Source of the DNA: an uncultured Paraprevotella sp.
GTDB lineage: Bacteria; Bacteroidota; Bacteroidia; Bacteroidales; Bacteroidaceae
Assembly: GCA_944321365.1 (NCBI GenBank)
Contig: CALULA010000003.1
Location: 124,001-188,000, forward strand
Direction of reading: 5' to 3'
Length of the DNA: 64,000 nt
In this document: positions 23,553-33,152 of the stretch, piece by piece
Position numbering within the stretch: position 1 is the first letter of the stretch
Layout: each line of letters opens with the position of its first letter
The notes under the pieces: model-generated
Told to the model about the DNA's origin: nothing
The model's database searches: none
Seen by the model: the letters and a program-made list of their open reading frames with translations, nothing else
Position numbers and translations under genes: made by a program

Positions 23553-26360
23553 CTAACGGATGATGATTTTCTCCCGCACCACCTGTCCGTTGGAGTAGGT
23601 GGTCTGGCGTATGTTCAGTCCTTTGTTCGGGTGGGCTGTCTTTATACCGTCCGGTGTGTAGTAGCACACGTCGGTGATGTCGCCCCCGGCGTTCTCTGTG
23701 GCCAGGATGCCGTCGCCGTTCTTCACGGGGATGAATTCGAACGGATAGTCGGTCGGCTCTTCACTGGCGGCAAAGTCTATGGTGCCGTCAGCCGCCACTT
23801 TCCAGTAGCGTTTGCCGGAGGTGACGGATTTCATGATGGCTATGTCGTCGGTGCCTTCCGCCGCGCTGAAGCGGAACACCGTCGTTGCGTCGTTGCCGAA
23901 CGTGCCTTCTTTGCTCAGGTATTGGCTGTCGAGCAGCGACATGATGCTGTATGATGTCAGCGGCGGAGTGTTGGCGATGTGCCATTGCTGTGATTCGGGA
24001 TGCGCATCGTTTTTGCTGTCGAAGAACGGTGCCGTACGGTCCTCCGTGTGGGTCAGGTAGGTGTCATGACCCGTATGGCGGATGTAGTAGTCTCCGGTTT
24101 CTATGCTGTAGTAGCCGTTTTGCGTTACGTAGACCTGATAGGTCAGCGTGGCGGTGTGGCCGTTAGCCGTGTAGTCCAGTGTGTAGGTGCCCGAAGTCTG
24201 CAGGTTGCTGAGGGTGAGTGTTTCGCCCTGTGAGCCGTCGCTCCAAAGGTAAGTGCCTCCGGTCATGAGGGGAGCCGGGGTGGGAGTGAGCGTTACTGTG
24301 CTGCCGGGGCTGACGATGATCAGCGTGGAGTCGGTATAGGTTTGGTTGTCAATGGTGAAGTCCGGGCGTATGATTTGCATGTTGACGGTGAAGGTCACTT
24401 CCTGTTTGCGTCCCCCTTGTCCGGTGAAGAAGGCCGACAGACGTTGTGTGGCCGTCACGTTGGGCAGGGTGACGGTCTGCGTGGTCGAGCCGTTTTCCCA
24501 TTCATACCATCCCCAGCCCATTCGGGCGTTGACGCTGAGCGTCACTTCGCTGCCATAGAGTACGTTTATTTCAGTGGCGTCTGTCGTTTGGCCTCCCGTG
24601 GTGATCTGCGTCTCGATTTCGCTTTCCTCGCAGTCGCCCTCTACGGCAATGGTGAACACCTGTTCGCTCTGCGTGCCCTTGGCGTTGGTGTATGTGGCCC
24701 GCCATACTCCGCTCCGGTCAGCGGCTATGGTGATATCCTTGGTGGTCTCGCCCGTGTTCCATTCCCACTGTCCGGTGTCGGTCTCGCCGTCGGGCAGTTG
24801 CGGGCTGAGCGTCACAATGGTTCCGGCGGGCAGTGGCTGGGTGGATTCCAGCCGGTATGTATTGGTCAGGCCGCCCAGCTCGTTGTGCTCCACCGTGATA
24901 CCGTTGTAGGTCATGCGGGGGGTGAGTGGGGTCGGTGCCTCTTCCGGCGCTATGGCGTCGCGGGTGCCGGTCAGCACGGAGTAGCCCAGGTGGTCGTAAC
25001 CTCCGCTGGTGTCTCCCTGCCCGCCTCCGTCGATGCCCATCTTTTCATAGGCGATTTTGGAAAACGGCATGGTCACTCCTTTGACGCCTTCGTAATGTCC
25101 GATGACAGTCCCCCAGTAGGGGCGTATCTGCTCGCCCTTGGCCGGCGCGGTTTGCAGTTGCGATCTTGAGTCGCTCCAGTGGAATCCGCTGGTGGCGTAG
25201 TGGTAGTCGGTCCAGGGCAGTCCCTCTACACTTTGCGTTTGTGCGGCTACATATTCTATGCCGGCTGCCAGACGGTTGTCCATGTAGGAGAACAGGTCGT
25301 CGCCCTGGTTCCATGCCATGTGGGCGATGTCCACGGCCAGGCCGAGTGCCATGGTGGCATGGCCGATGTCGCGTCCGCTCTCCTGCATCTGTCCCAGCTT
25401 GCCGTAGGCTCCGGTCTCCAGTTCGGATTCCTGTGTCGTGACGACCAGGTTGCCCAGAAATTCCGACAAGCCGTCGTTCTGGATGGGGTCGGCCGTACGC
25501 GGGTCTTCGAATGTTCCCACCTGGTCGTACTTATAGAACGACAGACCTTGGTTGTAGATGAACACGTCGTCGCAGAGCACACCGATGCTCATCACTGCGA
25601 GGGCGTTGCACAATCCCCAGTTGGACCAGTAGTGTCCGGGGCATTGCCACCATTTGCTGGCGTTCTCCCATGTGCCGTTCCTGCCGCGCAGGAATCCGAT
25701 GCTTGAGGGATACCACACGTTGAGCATCCAACGTTTAAACTTGTTGAAGTCCTCCGGCGACCATCCTTCGTAGTCGCGTACCAGCTCGGCTGCCTGTGCG
25801 AACTGATAGCCGTACAATCCGGCTGCCAGCGCATAGTTGCTGTCTCCGCCTATGCCGGTTGTGGTGTTGGCCCATTGCATCAGCACGTCCACCGCATGCT
25901 GGGCGTGCTCCTCAGAACCGTCGATTTGCCATCTGAGGGCGTTCTGGTAGGCAATGGTGGCTCCGCGTGCCGCATTGATGTAGTTTTCGCCTGCACCGCC
26001 GCCCCGTATGATGGTCTCCGACGGGTAAGTCGCGGCGTCAGCCTGCGCATAGGCGGCGTTTTTCAGGATGTTGTAAGCCGCCGTCACTTTCTCGTTGCCT
26101 GCGTCCAACTGTTGGCGGATGCGGTCGAAGTCAGCATAGGTGTGCAGCCCGCCGGGATGACGGAATCCGCGGTCGGTGTCATATCCCTCTGTGATTCTGC
26201 TGCTTTTGGAAGCATATTGAGCACTCGTTGATGTGCCGTTGTCCGGCTGTAGTCCGCTGGGTGGACATAGCTTTCCCTGCTGTGCATGCAGGGTGATGAC
26301 GGACAGCAGGGAAAGGCTGCCGGCCGAAATGATGCGTCTGAAGTACTGTTCTTTTTTCAT
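23553..26360 (-). CDS. Large secreted alginate-lyase-like protein with Ig-like repeats and a C-terminal sorting-type tail
   Basis: This 935-residue protein has a signal peptide (about residues 1-26, 'LHAQ'). An alpha-helical polysaccharide-lyase domain of the alginate lyase family follows (about residues 65-440, with 'GNEKVTAAYNIL', 'QWANTTTGIGGDSNYALAAGLYG' and 'WWQCPGHYWSNWGLCNALA'). Several Ig/PKD-like beta domains follow (about residues 450-705, three 'WENGSTTQTVTL'/'WSDGSQGETLTL'-type repeats). Next is a trefoil-like segment (about residues 710-860), and a tail 'YYTPDGIKT...GLNIRQT...VREKIIIR' resembling type IX sorting tails. Uronic-acid polymers are the likely substrates, but neither substrate nor CAZy family can be fixed by eye. 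porE lies directly downstream. Confidence 0.75.
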   Translation of the reverse strand: MKKEQYFRRIISAGSLSLLSVITLHAQQGKLCPPSGLQPDNGTSTSAQYASKSSRITEGYDTDRGFRHPGGLHTYADFDRIRQQLDAGNEKVTAAYNILKNAAYAQADAATYPSETIIRGGGAGENYINAARGATIAYQNALRWQIDGSEEHAQHAVDVLMQWANTTTGIGGDSNYALAAGLYGYQFAQAAELVRDYEGWSPEDFNKFKRWMLNVWYPSSIGFLRGRNGTWENASKWWQCPGHYWSNWGLCNALAVMSIGVLCDDVFIYNQGLSFYKYDQVGTFEDPRTADPIQNDGLSEFLGNLVVTTQESELETGAYGKLGQMQESGRDIGHATMALGLAVDIAHMAWNQGDDLFSYMDNRLAAGIEYVAAQTQSVEGLPWTDYHYATSGFHWSDSRSQLQTAPAKGEQIRPYWGTVIGHYEGVKGVTMPFSKIAYEKMGIDGGGQGDTSGGYDHLGYSVLTGTRDAIAPEEAPTPLTPRMTYNGITVEHNELGGLTNTYRLESTQPLPAGTIVTLSPQLPDGETDTGQWEWNTGETTKDITIAADRSGVWRATYTNAKGTQSEQVFTIAVEGDCEESEIETQITTGGQTTDATEINVLYGSEVTLSVNARMGWGWYEWENGSTTQTVTLPNVTATQRLSAFFTGQGGRKQEVTFTVNMQIIRPDFTIDNQTYTDSTLIIVSPGSTVTLTPTPAPLMTGGTYLWSDGSQGETLTLSNLQTSGTYTLDYTANGHTATLTYQVYVTQNGYYSIETGDYYIRHTGHDTYLTHTEDRTAPFFDSKNDAHPESQQWHIANTPPLTSYSIMSLLDSQYLSKEGTFGNDATTVFRFSAAEGTDDIAIMKSVTSGKRYWKVAADGTIDFAASEEPTDYPFEFIPVKNGDGILATENAGGDITDVCYYTPDGIKTAHPNKGLNIRQTTYSNGQVVREKIIIR

Positions 26361-26635
26361 ATCCTTGACTGTTTAGGGGTAATTGCCGTTGCGTTCTTTT
26401 CTCCACATCGTTATTCCGGCAGTCCTTTTTCTCCTTACGAATGGAACTGCTTTTGATTGATGTGGCCGTTTACTTTAATATATACGCTCGCACAACAAGG
26501 AATACCTATTGGGGGAAGGTGAAAAAAGTATAAAAAAGTCGGGTATGACAATAGCGGCGCAGCGGTATGTCTCTGGTTGCTTTGTACAGTCCTTGCGGAG
26601 TTGTGGCAGCTGTTATTCGGTGTTAACCCGCCGCA
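26361..26635. other. 275-bp intergenic region, no gene seen
   Basis: The region lies upstream of the lyase gene and downstream of topB, both on the minus strand, so the lyase promoter should be here. No exact TAnnTTTG box is found. The TTTACTTTAATATATA tract near 26470 is the most AT-rich part. Confidence 0.4.
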
Positions 26636-28795
26636 CTACCGTGTAGGGACAGGTGTGGCGTTTCCGTCGGTGGGTTCAGGGAAAGGCAGGCGGAAGGTAC
26701 AGCCGCTTTTCCATTCTGAACATCCGAAGGCTGTTTTGCCCTTAATGATATGCCCTTTTCCGCATAGCGGGCAGATGTCTCCTTCTTTGACTGTCGGCAA
26801 AGGAGCTTGGTTTTCCGGTGTTGGCGTGTTGTCAGAAACTTTTTTCTTCCTTACCGTTTTCTTGCGTGGAACAGATTGGCCTGCCTTTTCTGTTTTTTTG
26901 CTTTTGACTTGTAGATTTTCAGCCTGTGTCTCTGCTACTCTTCGATTGGTATTGTCGGCCAGTACCTTCTGTACGATGTCCGTCACCATGACTTTCAATT
27001 CGTCTAAAAAGGTCCTGGCGTCATAACTTTTTTTCTCTATCAGACGCAGTTTACGTTCCCATATACCTGTCAGTTCGGCACTTTTGAGCAGTTCTTCGTG
27101 AATCAGGCTGATGAGTTCCACACCGGTCGGTGTGGCAATAAGATTTTTACGTTCCAACCGGATGTAGTGACGCTTGAACAGAGTCTGGATAATAGCGGCT
27201 CTTGTGGAAGGCCGCCCGATGCCGTTTTCCTTTAGGGCATCACGCAGTTCGTCATCGTCCACCAGCTTTCCGGCCGTTTCCATGGCGCGCAGCAGGGTCG
27301 CTTCGGTGTACGGCTTTGGCGGTTGTGTCCACTTCTCGGCCAGATCCGGAACGTGTGGTCCGCTTTCTCCTTTGGTAAAAGCCGGGAGGCTTCGTTCCTC
27401 TTCCGTCTGTTTTTCTCCGTTTTCGGCCGTTTTGGCATCCTGTGCATACACATCGCGCCAGCCGGAAGTGAGGATTTGCTTGCCGGTAACTTTGAATGGG
27501 ATACCTGAAGTTTCTCCCAGTACCGTTGTCGTGGCGAATTTGCAATCGGGATAAAATGCTGCGATGAAACGCCGTGCCACGAGGTCGAATACGCGTTGTT
27601 CGTCCGGAGTAAGGCCATGCGGTGCCACCCCTGTGGGGATGATGGCGTGGTGGTCTGTGACTTTGGAAGAGTCGAAAACCTTTTTACTCTTTTTCAATGC
27701 CGCGCCGCGCAACGGCTGTAACAGGCGTCCGTAGGTCTCTGCTATACCGTTGAGAATGCCGCCGACCTTGGGATAGATGTCATCGCTGAGGAAAGTGGTG
27801 TCCACACGCGGGTAGGTGGTGACTTTCTTTTCGTAGAGAGATTGGATGAGTTGCAGGGTGAGGTCGGATGAGAATCCGAATTTGCGGTTGCATTCCACTT
27901 GCAGCGAAGTCAGGTCGTAGAGGCGGGGAGGGGCTTCAGTCCCGTTTTTTTTCGTGATGGCGGTTACAGTGAAAGGAGTGTCTTTGATTTGTTCGAGTGC
28001 TTTCCGGCCTTCTTCCTCCGATGTGAATCCCCGGCGTGCCGTGTCATTGCTCTTGTTCCCTTTTTTTTCTGTTGCTGTCTCTTCATTTTCTTCGTCCTGT
28101 TCCAGGACGGCGGTGAAGGTCGTGTTGCGGTAGACTGTGGTCAGCACCCAGTAAGGTTCCGGCTTGAAATGTTCAATTTCCTGTTGGCGGTTTACGATGA
28201 GTGCCAGTGTGGGGGTCTGTACCCGTCCGATGCTCAGCACTTGCCGTCCTTGGGCATATTTCAAGGTATAGAGACGAGTCGCATTCATGCCTAAGGTCCA
28301 GTCGCCGATGGCACGGCTCAGTCCGGCCTCGTAAAGAGGCTGATATTCGCTTTGGTCTTTCAGGTTGTTGAATCCTTCGCGGATGGCTTCTTCGGTCAGT
28401 GAGGAAATCCATAACCGTTTGACGGGGCAACGTGCTCCGGCTTTCTGCATCACCCAACGCTGGATGAGTTCTCCTTCCTGTCCGGCATCTCCGCAGTTGA
28501 TGATCATGTCGGCGGCTTGCATCAGTCTTTCAATGATGCGGAACTGCTCTTCGATTCCTTTGTCGTTTTTCAGCTTGATGCCGAACCGTGGCGGAATCAT
28601 GGGCAGTGAGGACAGACTCCACGCTTTCCAGAGCGGAGAGTACTCGTGCGGCTCCTTGAGCTCGCAGAGATGGCCGAACGTCCAGGTTACCTGATAGCCG
28701 TTTCCTTCCATGTAGTGGCGGTGGTCTTGTGTGGCCCCCAGCACTTTTGCTATGTCTTTACCCACGCTGGGTTTCTCGGCAATGCATACGATCAT
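26636..28795 (-). CDS. topB: DNA topoisomerase III
   Basis: This 719-residue type IA topoisomerase resolves single-strand-linked and recombination intermediates. The TOPRIM domain starts 'IVCIAEKPSVGKDIA' and carries 'NCGDAGQEGELI' (about residues 100-111). The catalytic Tyr is residue 328 in 'TTYPRVDT'. The C-terminal part contains a zinc-ribbon-like Cys set ('CPLCGKGH...FGCSEWKSGC'). The ATG at 28795 is chosen because conserved homology begins 'MIVCIAEKPS'; an upstream in-frame TTG at 28807 would add four residues. It has a TATCTTTG box upstream. A basic linker (about residues 640-670, 'KKTVRKKK') precedes the zinc ribbon. Confidence 0.93.
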   Translation of the reverse strand: MIVCIAEKPSVGKDIAKVLGATQDHRHYMEGNGYQVTWTFGHLCELKEPHEYSPLWKAWSLSSLPMIPPRFGIKLKNDKGIEEQFRIIERLMQAADMIINCGDAGQEGELIQRWVMQKAGARCPVKRLWISSLTEEAIREGFNNLKDQSEYQPLYEAGLSRAIGDWTLGMNATRLYTLKYAQGRQVLSIGRVQTPTLALIVNRQQEIEHFKPEPYWVLTTVYRNTTFTAVLEQDEENEETATEKKGNKSNDTARRGFTSEEEGRKALEQIKDTPFTVTAITKKNGTEAPPRLYDLTSLQVECNRKFGFSSDLTLQLIQSLYEKKVTTYPRVDTTFLSDDIYPKVGGILNGIAETYGRLLQPLRGAALKKSKKVFDSSKVTDHHAIIPTGVAPHGLTPDEQRVFDLVARRFIAAFYPDCKFATTTVLGETSGIPFKVTGKQILTSGWRDVYAQDAKTAENGEKQTEEERSLPAFTKGESGPHVPDLAEKWTQPPKPYTEATLLRAMETAGKLVDDDELRDALKENGIGRPSTRAAIIQTLFKRHYIRLERKNLIATPTGVELISLIHEELLKSAELTGIWERKLRLIEKKSYDARTFLDELKVMVTDIVQKVLADNTNRRVAETQAENLQVKSKKTEKAGQSVPRKKTVRKKKVSDNTPTPENQAPLPTVKEGDICPLCGKGHIIKGKTAFGCSEWKSGCTFRLPFPEPTDGNATPVPTR

Positions 28796-28821
28796 GTACT
28801 TCTTCAAATGGATTCAACATG

Positions 28822-28829
28822 CAAAGATA
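28822..28829 (-). promoter_or_regulatory. Minus-7 box of topB
   Basis: CAAAGATA reads TATCTTTG on the minus strand, 27 bp before the ATG at 28795. Confidence 0.5.
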
Positions 28830-29115
28830 ACGCTTTTTGCCGGAATAAGAGCCGGACGGGTGTCTTGAATCTTTTTTCTCTTCCTGAAAAATGCGATTTT
28901 GTCAAAAAGAGACTTTTTTCCTGTTTCTTGTGTTAAATAAGCCTTGAAGCCCGTTGCTTTTTCTCTCTTTTTTCATTAAATTCGCGTACCATTCTTCAGG
29001 CTTTTTACGGTGGTCGGCATACGTGCCGTGTTCCTTCTTGTCATACATTCGGGGGCACGGAGATTGTCGGTCGTATTTGTGTAGCGTTTAATGTGAATTT
29101 TAATATTTGACAGTT
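28830..29115. other. Divergent intergenic region between topB and the K+/H+ antiporter gene
   Basis: The region is AT-rich and holds the topB promoter at its left end. On the plus side only imperfect minus-7 candidates are seen (GTATTTGTG near 29074 and AATATTTG near 29102). No ORF or RNA gene is recognised. Confidence 0.4.
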
Positions 29116-30576
29116 ATGAATATAAGTACAGAAGCCGGTCTGCTGGTTGCTGCTCTGTTGGTATTTTGCAGCATACTGATCAGCAAGACCGGGTATCGGT
29201 TTGGCATTCCTACGTTGTTGATGTTTCTGTTTGCCGGCATGATTTTCGGGACAGACGGGCTGGGCATTCAGTTTGACAACGTTTCTGTGGCACAGAACAT
29301 CGGCATGGTGGCTCTGTGTATTATCCTTTTCACCGGTGGAATGGACACAAAGCTGGCCGAGATACGCCCGGTGTGGAAACCCGGTGCGGTGCTGGCCACG
29401 TTCGGGGTGTTTTTTACAACGCTGTTCACCGGGCTGTTTGTCTTCGGCATTTCCATGTGGCAGGACCAGGCTGTGATAGGTTTCAGTCTGGCCGGTTCCC
29501 TGTTGCTGGCTGCCACCATGTCGTCCACCGATTCGGCTTCCGTATTCAGCATCTTGCGCTCGCAGCGCATCAATCTGAAGCATAACCTGCGTCCGCTGTT
29601 GGAATTGGAGAGCGGAAGTAATGACCCTATGGCTTATATGCTTACGATATTGCTCATACAGTATATGCAGGCGGGCGGATTGTCGGGTTGGGCGATAGCC
29701 GGTGATTTCCTGTTGCAGTTCTTTGTGGGACTGTCCGGCGGCTATTTGCTGGGGCGTCTGGCTGTTTGGGTCGTGAATCACATCAATCTGCGGAATGCGG
29801 AACTGTACTCCATCATGGTGCTTGTGTTTATTTTCATCATTTATTGTTCCGTTTATTTGCTGAAGGGCAACGGTTATCTGGCGGTTTATGTTGCGGGAAT
29901 GGTGATGGGAAACAGCCGGTTGTTCAAGAAAAAGGAGATGGCTACTTTCCTCGATGGCATGACGTGGCTGTTGCAGGTTGTGATGTTTCTGTTGCTGGGT
30001 CTGCTGGTCAATCCTCATGAGATGCTTCCGGTGACGGTGGTCAGTTTGCTGGTAGGCGTTTTCATGGTGCTGGTAGCCCGTCCGCTGAGCGTGTGGCTCT
30101 GTCTGCTGCCGTTCGGCAAGGAGGTCACGGGCAAGTCCAAGATTTTCATCTCCTGGGTAGGTCTGCGTGGTGCGGCACCCATACTGTTTGCCACCTATCC
30201 CGTGGTGGCGCAGGTGGAGGGGGCGCGGCAGATTTTCAACATTGTGTTTTTTGTTACGCTGTTGTCGCTCTTGTTTCAGGGCATGTCGCTTCCGTGGATG
30301 GCCCGTCGGTTGGGATTGACGGAAAACAGCCCTGAGGTGAATGACCATTTCGGTGTGGAGATTCCGGAGGATGTGGGTACGACTCTTCATGAAGTGGCCT
30401 GCACGGCAGAAACGTTGTCGAACGGACGTCATATCCGCGATCTGGCATTGCCGGCCGGGGTGTTGGTGATGATGATACGGCGTGGCGGGCGTTACATTGT
30501 GCCTAATGGCAGTGTGGAGTTGCGCGAAGGCGACATCTTGTTGCTGATTTCCGAGAACGATTGCCAGAAGGAATAG
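29116..30576 (+). CDS. CPA1-type potassium/proton antiporter (CvrA/NhaP2-like)
   Basis: This 486-residue inner-membrane antiporter has about 12-13 helices. The Na+/H+ exchanger core shows 'IILFTGGMDTKLAEIRP' (about residues 68-84), 'SSTDSASVFSIL' (about 138-149), 'LELESGSNDPMAYMLTILLI' (about 160-180) with the conserved Asp pair region, and 'SWVGLRGAAPILFATYPV' (about 340-358). A C-terminal TrkA-C-like regulatory domain (about residues 410-485, 'LALPAGVLVMMIRRGGRYIVPNGSVELREGDILLLI') is typical of potassium/proton antiporters. The ATG at 29116 is preferred to an in-frame TTG at 29107. It is a single-gene unit. Confidence 0.9.
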   Translation: MNISTEAGLLVAALLVFCSILISKTGYRFGIPTLLMFLFAGMIFGTDGLGIQFDNVSVAQNIGMVALCIILFTGGMDTKLAEIRPVWKPGAVLATFGVFFTTLFTGLFVFGISMWQDQAVIGFSLAGSLLLAATMSSTDSASVFSILRSQRINLKHNLRPLLELESGSNDPMAYMLTILLIQYMQAGGLSGWAIAGDFLLQFFVGLSGGYLLGRLAVWVVNHINLRNAELYSIMVLVFIFIIYCSVYLLKGNGYLAVYVAGMVMGNSRLFKKKEMATFLDGMTWLLQVVMFLLLGLLVNPHEMLPVTVVSLLVGVFMVLVARPLSVWLCLLPFGKEVTGKSKIFISWVGLRGAAPILFATYPVVAQVEGARQIFNIVFFVTLLSLLFQGMSLPWMARRLGLTENSPEVNDHFGVEIPEDVGTTLHEVACTAETLSNGRHIRDLALPAGVLVMMIRRGGRYIVPNGSVELREGDILLLISENDCQKE

Positions 30577-30671
30577 CCGGAAAAATGGCGGATTTTCTCG
30601 TCACGCTGTTGCTGTTTGCGGGTGGCGTTGAAGAGTTGTTGAAGAGCGGACATGCGGTGCAGGCCGGATGT

Positions 30672-30737
30672 CCGTTTTTTCTTTGCGGAAAGACGGATGC
30701 GGTGTTACGCAAAGTCTGTTTCGTCTTTGCGCAAGGC
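30672..30737 (+). repeat. 22-bp TGCGCA tandem array, locus C
   Basis: Cores begin at 30684 (TGCGGA), 30706 (TACGCA) and 30728 (TGCGCA), exactly 22 bp apart. They are preceded by TCCGTTTTTT- and GTCTGTTTCGTCT-type blocks. This is the most decayed of the four arrays. Confidence 0.65.
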
Positions 30738-30866
30738 TGAACGGGGAATCCTGCACGGGCGTGTCAGGCGTTGCCTGCGTCTTCTTTTTCGGTGCTTCGG
30801 ATTGGGCGTATGTCCGTGGATAAGAAAAGCGGGCGCAGGTGAATTTGCGGTATGGCAGGCCAGAAA

Positions 30867-30910
30867 ATACGGCATCTTTCCGCACTGAGGGTGGGGGAAA
30901 GATGCCGTAT
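30867..30910 (-). terminator. Hairpin 1 downstream of mutB
   Basis: A perfect 15-bp stem (30867-30881 with 30896-30910) encloses a 14-nt loop. On the minus strand it is followed by ATTTTCTGG, so it can terminate the mutA-mutB transcript. Confidence 0.65.
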
Positions 30911-30919
30911 GAATATGAC

Positions 30920-30950
30920 GACGGGCGTGCTGTGGAAGTGCACGCCCGTC
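30920..30950 (-). terminator. Hairpin 2 downstream of mutB
   Basis: GACGGGCGTGC (30920-30930) pairs with GCACGCCCGTC (30940-30950) over a 9-nt loop. There is no clear T run. It lies between the mutB stop and hairpin 1. Confidence 0.5.
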
Positions 30951-30983
30951 CTTTGCGGCTGCCCTTTTCGGGGAAGCGGGCTT

Positions 30984-33152
30984 TTATTCTTCTTTGTCCA
31001 AAAGAATCTTCATCATCTCGCAGGCGGCTTTGGCTACGGATGTTCCGGGGCCGAAGATGGCAGCTACGCCGACTTTGTAGAGGAAATCATAGTCCTGTGC
31101 GGGGATAACACCTCCTGCAATGACCATGATGTCTTCGCGTCCCATGCGCTTCAGCTCGTCTATTACTTGTGGAATGAGTGTCTTGTGTCCGGCTGCAAGC
31201 GAGCTGACGCCCAAGATGTCCACATCGTTTTCCACAGCCTCACGGGCTGCTTCTGCAGGTGTCTGGAACAGCGGTCCCATGTCGACGTCGAATCCGCAGT
31301 CGGCATATCCTGTTGCACATACTTTGGCACCGCGGTCGTGCCCGTCCTGCCCCATCTTGGCTATCATGATACGGGGGCGACGCCCTTCCTGCCGGGCGAA
31401 TTCTTCTGTCAACTCGCACGCCTGTGCGAAGTCGGCATCTGTCCTGCTTTCTGATGAATACACTTGTGAAATGGTTCTGATGACAGCTTTGTACCGGCCT
31501 ACGACAGCTTCGCAGGCATCCGAAATCTCTCCCAGCGTGGCGCGTACGGCTGCGGCTTTCACGGCCAGGTCAAGCAGGTTGTGCCCGCTCTTCTTGCCTT
31601 CGTTGAACTCGCGGACGCAGTCTGTGATGTCGGCCAGTGCTTTCTTCACGGCCTCGTTGTCGCGGGTGGCGCGCAGTTGCTTCAGGTGTTCTATCTGTTC
31701 GGTGCGGACAGCCGTGTTGTCCACTTCGAGAATGTCTATGGGATCCTCGTGTGGCAGACGGTATTTGTTGACTCCTACGATGACTTGTGCTCCGGAGTCG
31801 ATACGTGCCTGCGTGCGTGCGGCAGCCTCCTCGATGCGCATCTTGGGGAGTCCGGTCTCTATGGCTTTGGCCATGCCGCCCAGTTTTTCTATCTCCTGAA
31901 TGTGTTCCCAGGCCTTGTGGGCAAGTTCGTTGGTGAGCGTTTCGACGTAGTAAGAACCGGCCCACGGGTCGATGTGCTTGCACACTTGCGTTTCGTTCTG
32001 GATGTAGATCTGTGTGTTTCGTGCAATGCGGGCCGAGAAATCGGTAGGCAGGGCGATGGCTTCATCCAGCGAGTTGGTGTGGAGCGATTGCGTATGTCCC
32101 AGTACGGCAGCCATAGCTTCGATGCACGTACGGCCTACGTTGTTGAACGGATCCTGCTCGGTGAGCGACCATCCGGAAGTCTGCGAGTGCGTGCGCAGAG
32201 CCATGGATTTCGGGTTTTTCGCGCCGAAGCTTTTCACAATCTTGGCCCACAGCATACGTGCGGCACGCATTTTGGCTATCTCCATGAAGTGGTTCATGCC
32301 GATGGCCCAGAAGAAAGAGAGCCGTGGTGCGAAAGCGTCGATGTCGATGCCTGCATTCACGCCGGCACGGATGTAGTCTATGCCGTCGGCCAGCGTGTAG
32401 GCCAGTTCGATGTCTGCCGTAGCTCCGGCTTCCTGCATGTGGTAGCCCGAAATGGAGATGGAATTGAATTTCGGCATCTTCTGAGATGTATATTCAAAGA
32501 TGTCGGCAATGATCTTCATGGAGAAGGCGGGCGGATAGATGTATGTGTTGCGCACCATGAATTCCTTCAGGATATCGTTCTGGATGGTACCGGCCATTTC
32601 CTCCAGCTTTGCGCCTTGTTCCAGTCCGGCATTGATGTAGAAAGCCAGAATGGGAAGCACGGCGCCGTTCATGGTCATGGACACGGACATCTTGCTCAAC
32701 GGGATGCCTTCAAAGAGGGTTTCCATGTTGTCAAGCGAACAGATGGAGACACCGGCTTTACCCACATCGCCTACCACGCGCTCGTTGTCTGGGTCATAGC
32801 CGCGATGTGTGGGGAGGTCGAAAGCCACCGACAAGCCTTTTTGTCCGCTGGCCAGATTGCGGCGGTAGAAAGCGTTGCTCTCCTCTGCGGTGGAGAATCC
32901 GGCATACTGTCGGATGGTCCACGGGCGGAATGGATACATCATGCTGTACGGGCCGCGCAGGAATGGCGGAATGCCGGCGGCAAAGTCCAAGTGTTCCATC
33001 CCTTCAAGGTCTTCTTTGGTGTAGACCGGCTGGATATCTATCTGCTCCGGCGTCTTCCAATTGGCGGTGATACCGTTTTCGTGCTGCCAGTCTTGACCGT
33101 TCTGGCGGCCAAAGTCGGCGAATATATCTACGTTTTTAAAGTTCTGTCTCAT
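30984..33152 (-). CDS. mutB: Methylmalonyl-CoA mutase large subunit
   Basis: This 722-residue B12-dependent catalytic subunit interconverts succinyl-CoA and (R)-methylmalonyl-CoA, a step of propionate formation from succinate. The N-terminal TIM barrel has '[31 protein letters not shown]' (about residues 65-95) and '[19 protein letters not shown]' (about 318-336). The C-terminal cobalamin domain has the DGHDRG lower-ligand motif (about residues 603-608) and '[12 protein letters not shown]'. The start ATG overlaps the mutA stop by 4 bp, so the heterodimer partners are translationally coupled. meaB at 6705 encodes its chaperone. Confidence 0.97.
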   Translation of the reverse strand: MRQNFKNVDIFADFGRQNGQDWQHENGITANWKTPEQIDIQPVYTKEDLEGMEHLDFAAGIPPFLRGPYSMMYPFRPWTIRQYAGFSTAEESNAFYRRNLASGQKGLSVAFDLPTHRGYDPDNERVVGDVGKAGVSICSLDNMETLFEGIPLSKMSVSMTMNGAVLPILAFYINAGLEQGAKLEEMAGTIQNDILKEFMVRNTYIYPPAFSMKIIADIFEYTSQKMPKFNSISISGYHMQEAGATADIELAYTLADGIDYIRAGVNAGIDIDAFAPRLSFFWAIGMNHFMEIAKMRAARMLWAKIVKSFGAKNPKSMALRTHSQTSGWSLTEQDPFNNVGRTCIEAMAAVLGHTQSLHTNSLDEAIALPTDFSARIARNTQIYIQNETQVCKHIDPWAGSYYVETLTNELAHKAWEHIQEIEKLGGMAKAIETGLPKMRIEEAAARTQARIDSGAQVIVGVNKYRLPHEDPIDILEVDNTAVRTEQIEHLKQLRATRDNEAVKKALADITDCVREFNEGKKSGHNLLDLAVKAAAVRATLGEISDACEAVVGRYKAVIRTISQVYSSESRTDADFAQACELTEEFARQEGRRPRIMIAKMGQDGHDRGAKVCATGYADCGFDVDMGPLFQTPAEAAREAVENDVDILGVSSLAAGHKTLIPQVIDELKRMGREDIMVIAGGVIPAQDYDFLYKVGVAAIFGPGTSVAKAACEMMKILLDKEE

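Larger units (their letters stand above)
30577..30983. other. 407-bp region between convergent genes: array and two hairpins, no gene
   Basis: The region holds the locus C TGCGCA array (30672-30737) and two strong hairpins (30867-30910 and 30920-30950). ORFs crossing it are out-of-frame extensions into the antisense of mutB, with no recognisable protein. Confidence 0.6.

Noticed and set aside
28796..28807. Upstream TTG start for topB
   Set aside because: Homology begins at the ATG at 28795, and the four extra codons have no support.
30839..31454. ORFs starting in the intergenic region after the antiporter gene
   Set aside because: They read through two terminator-like hairpins and then antisense to mutB; no ribosome site and no family resemblance.
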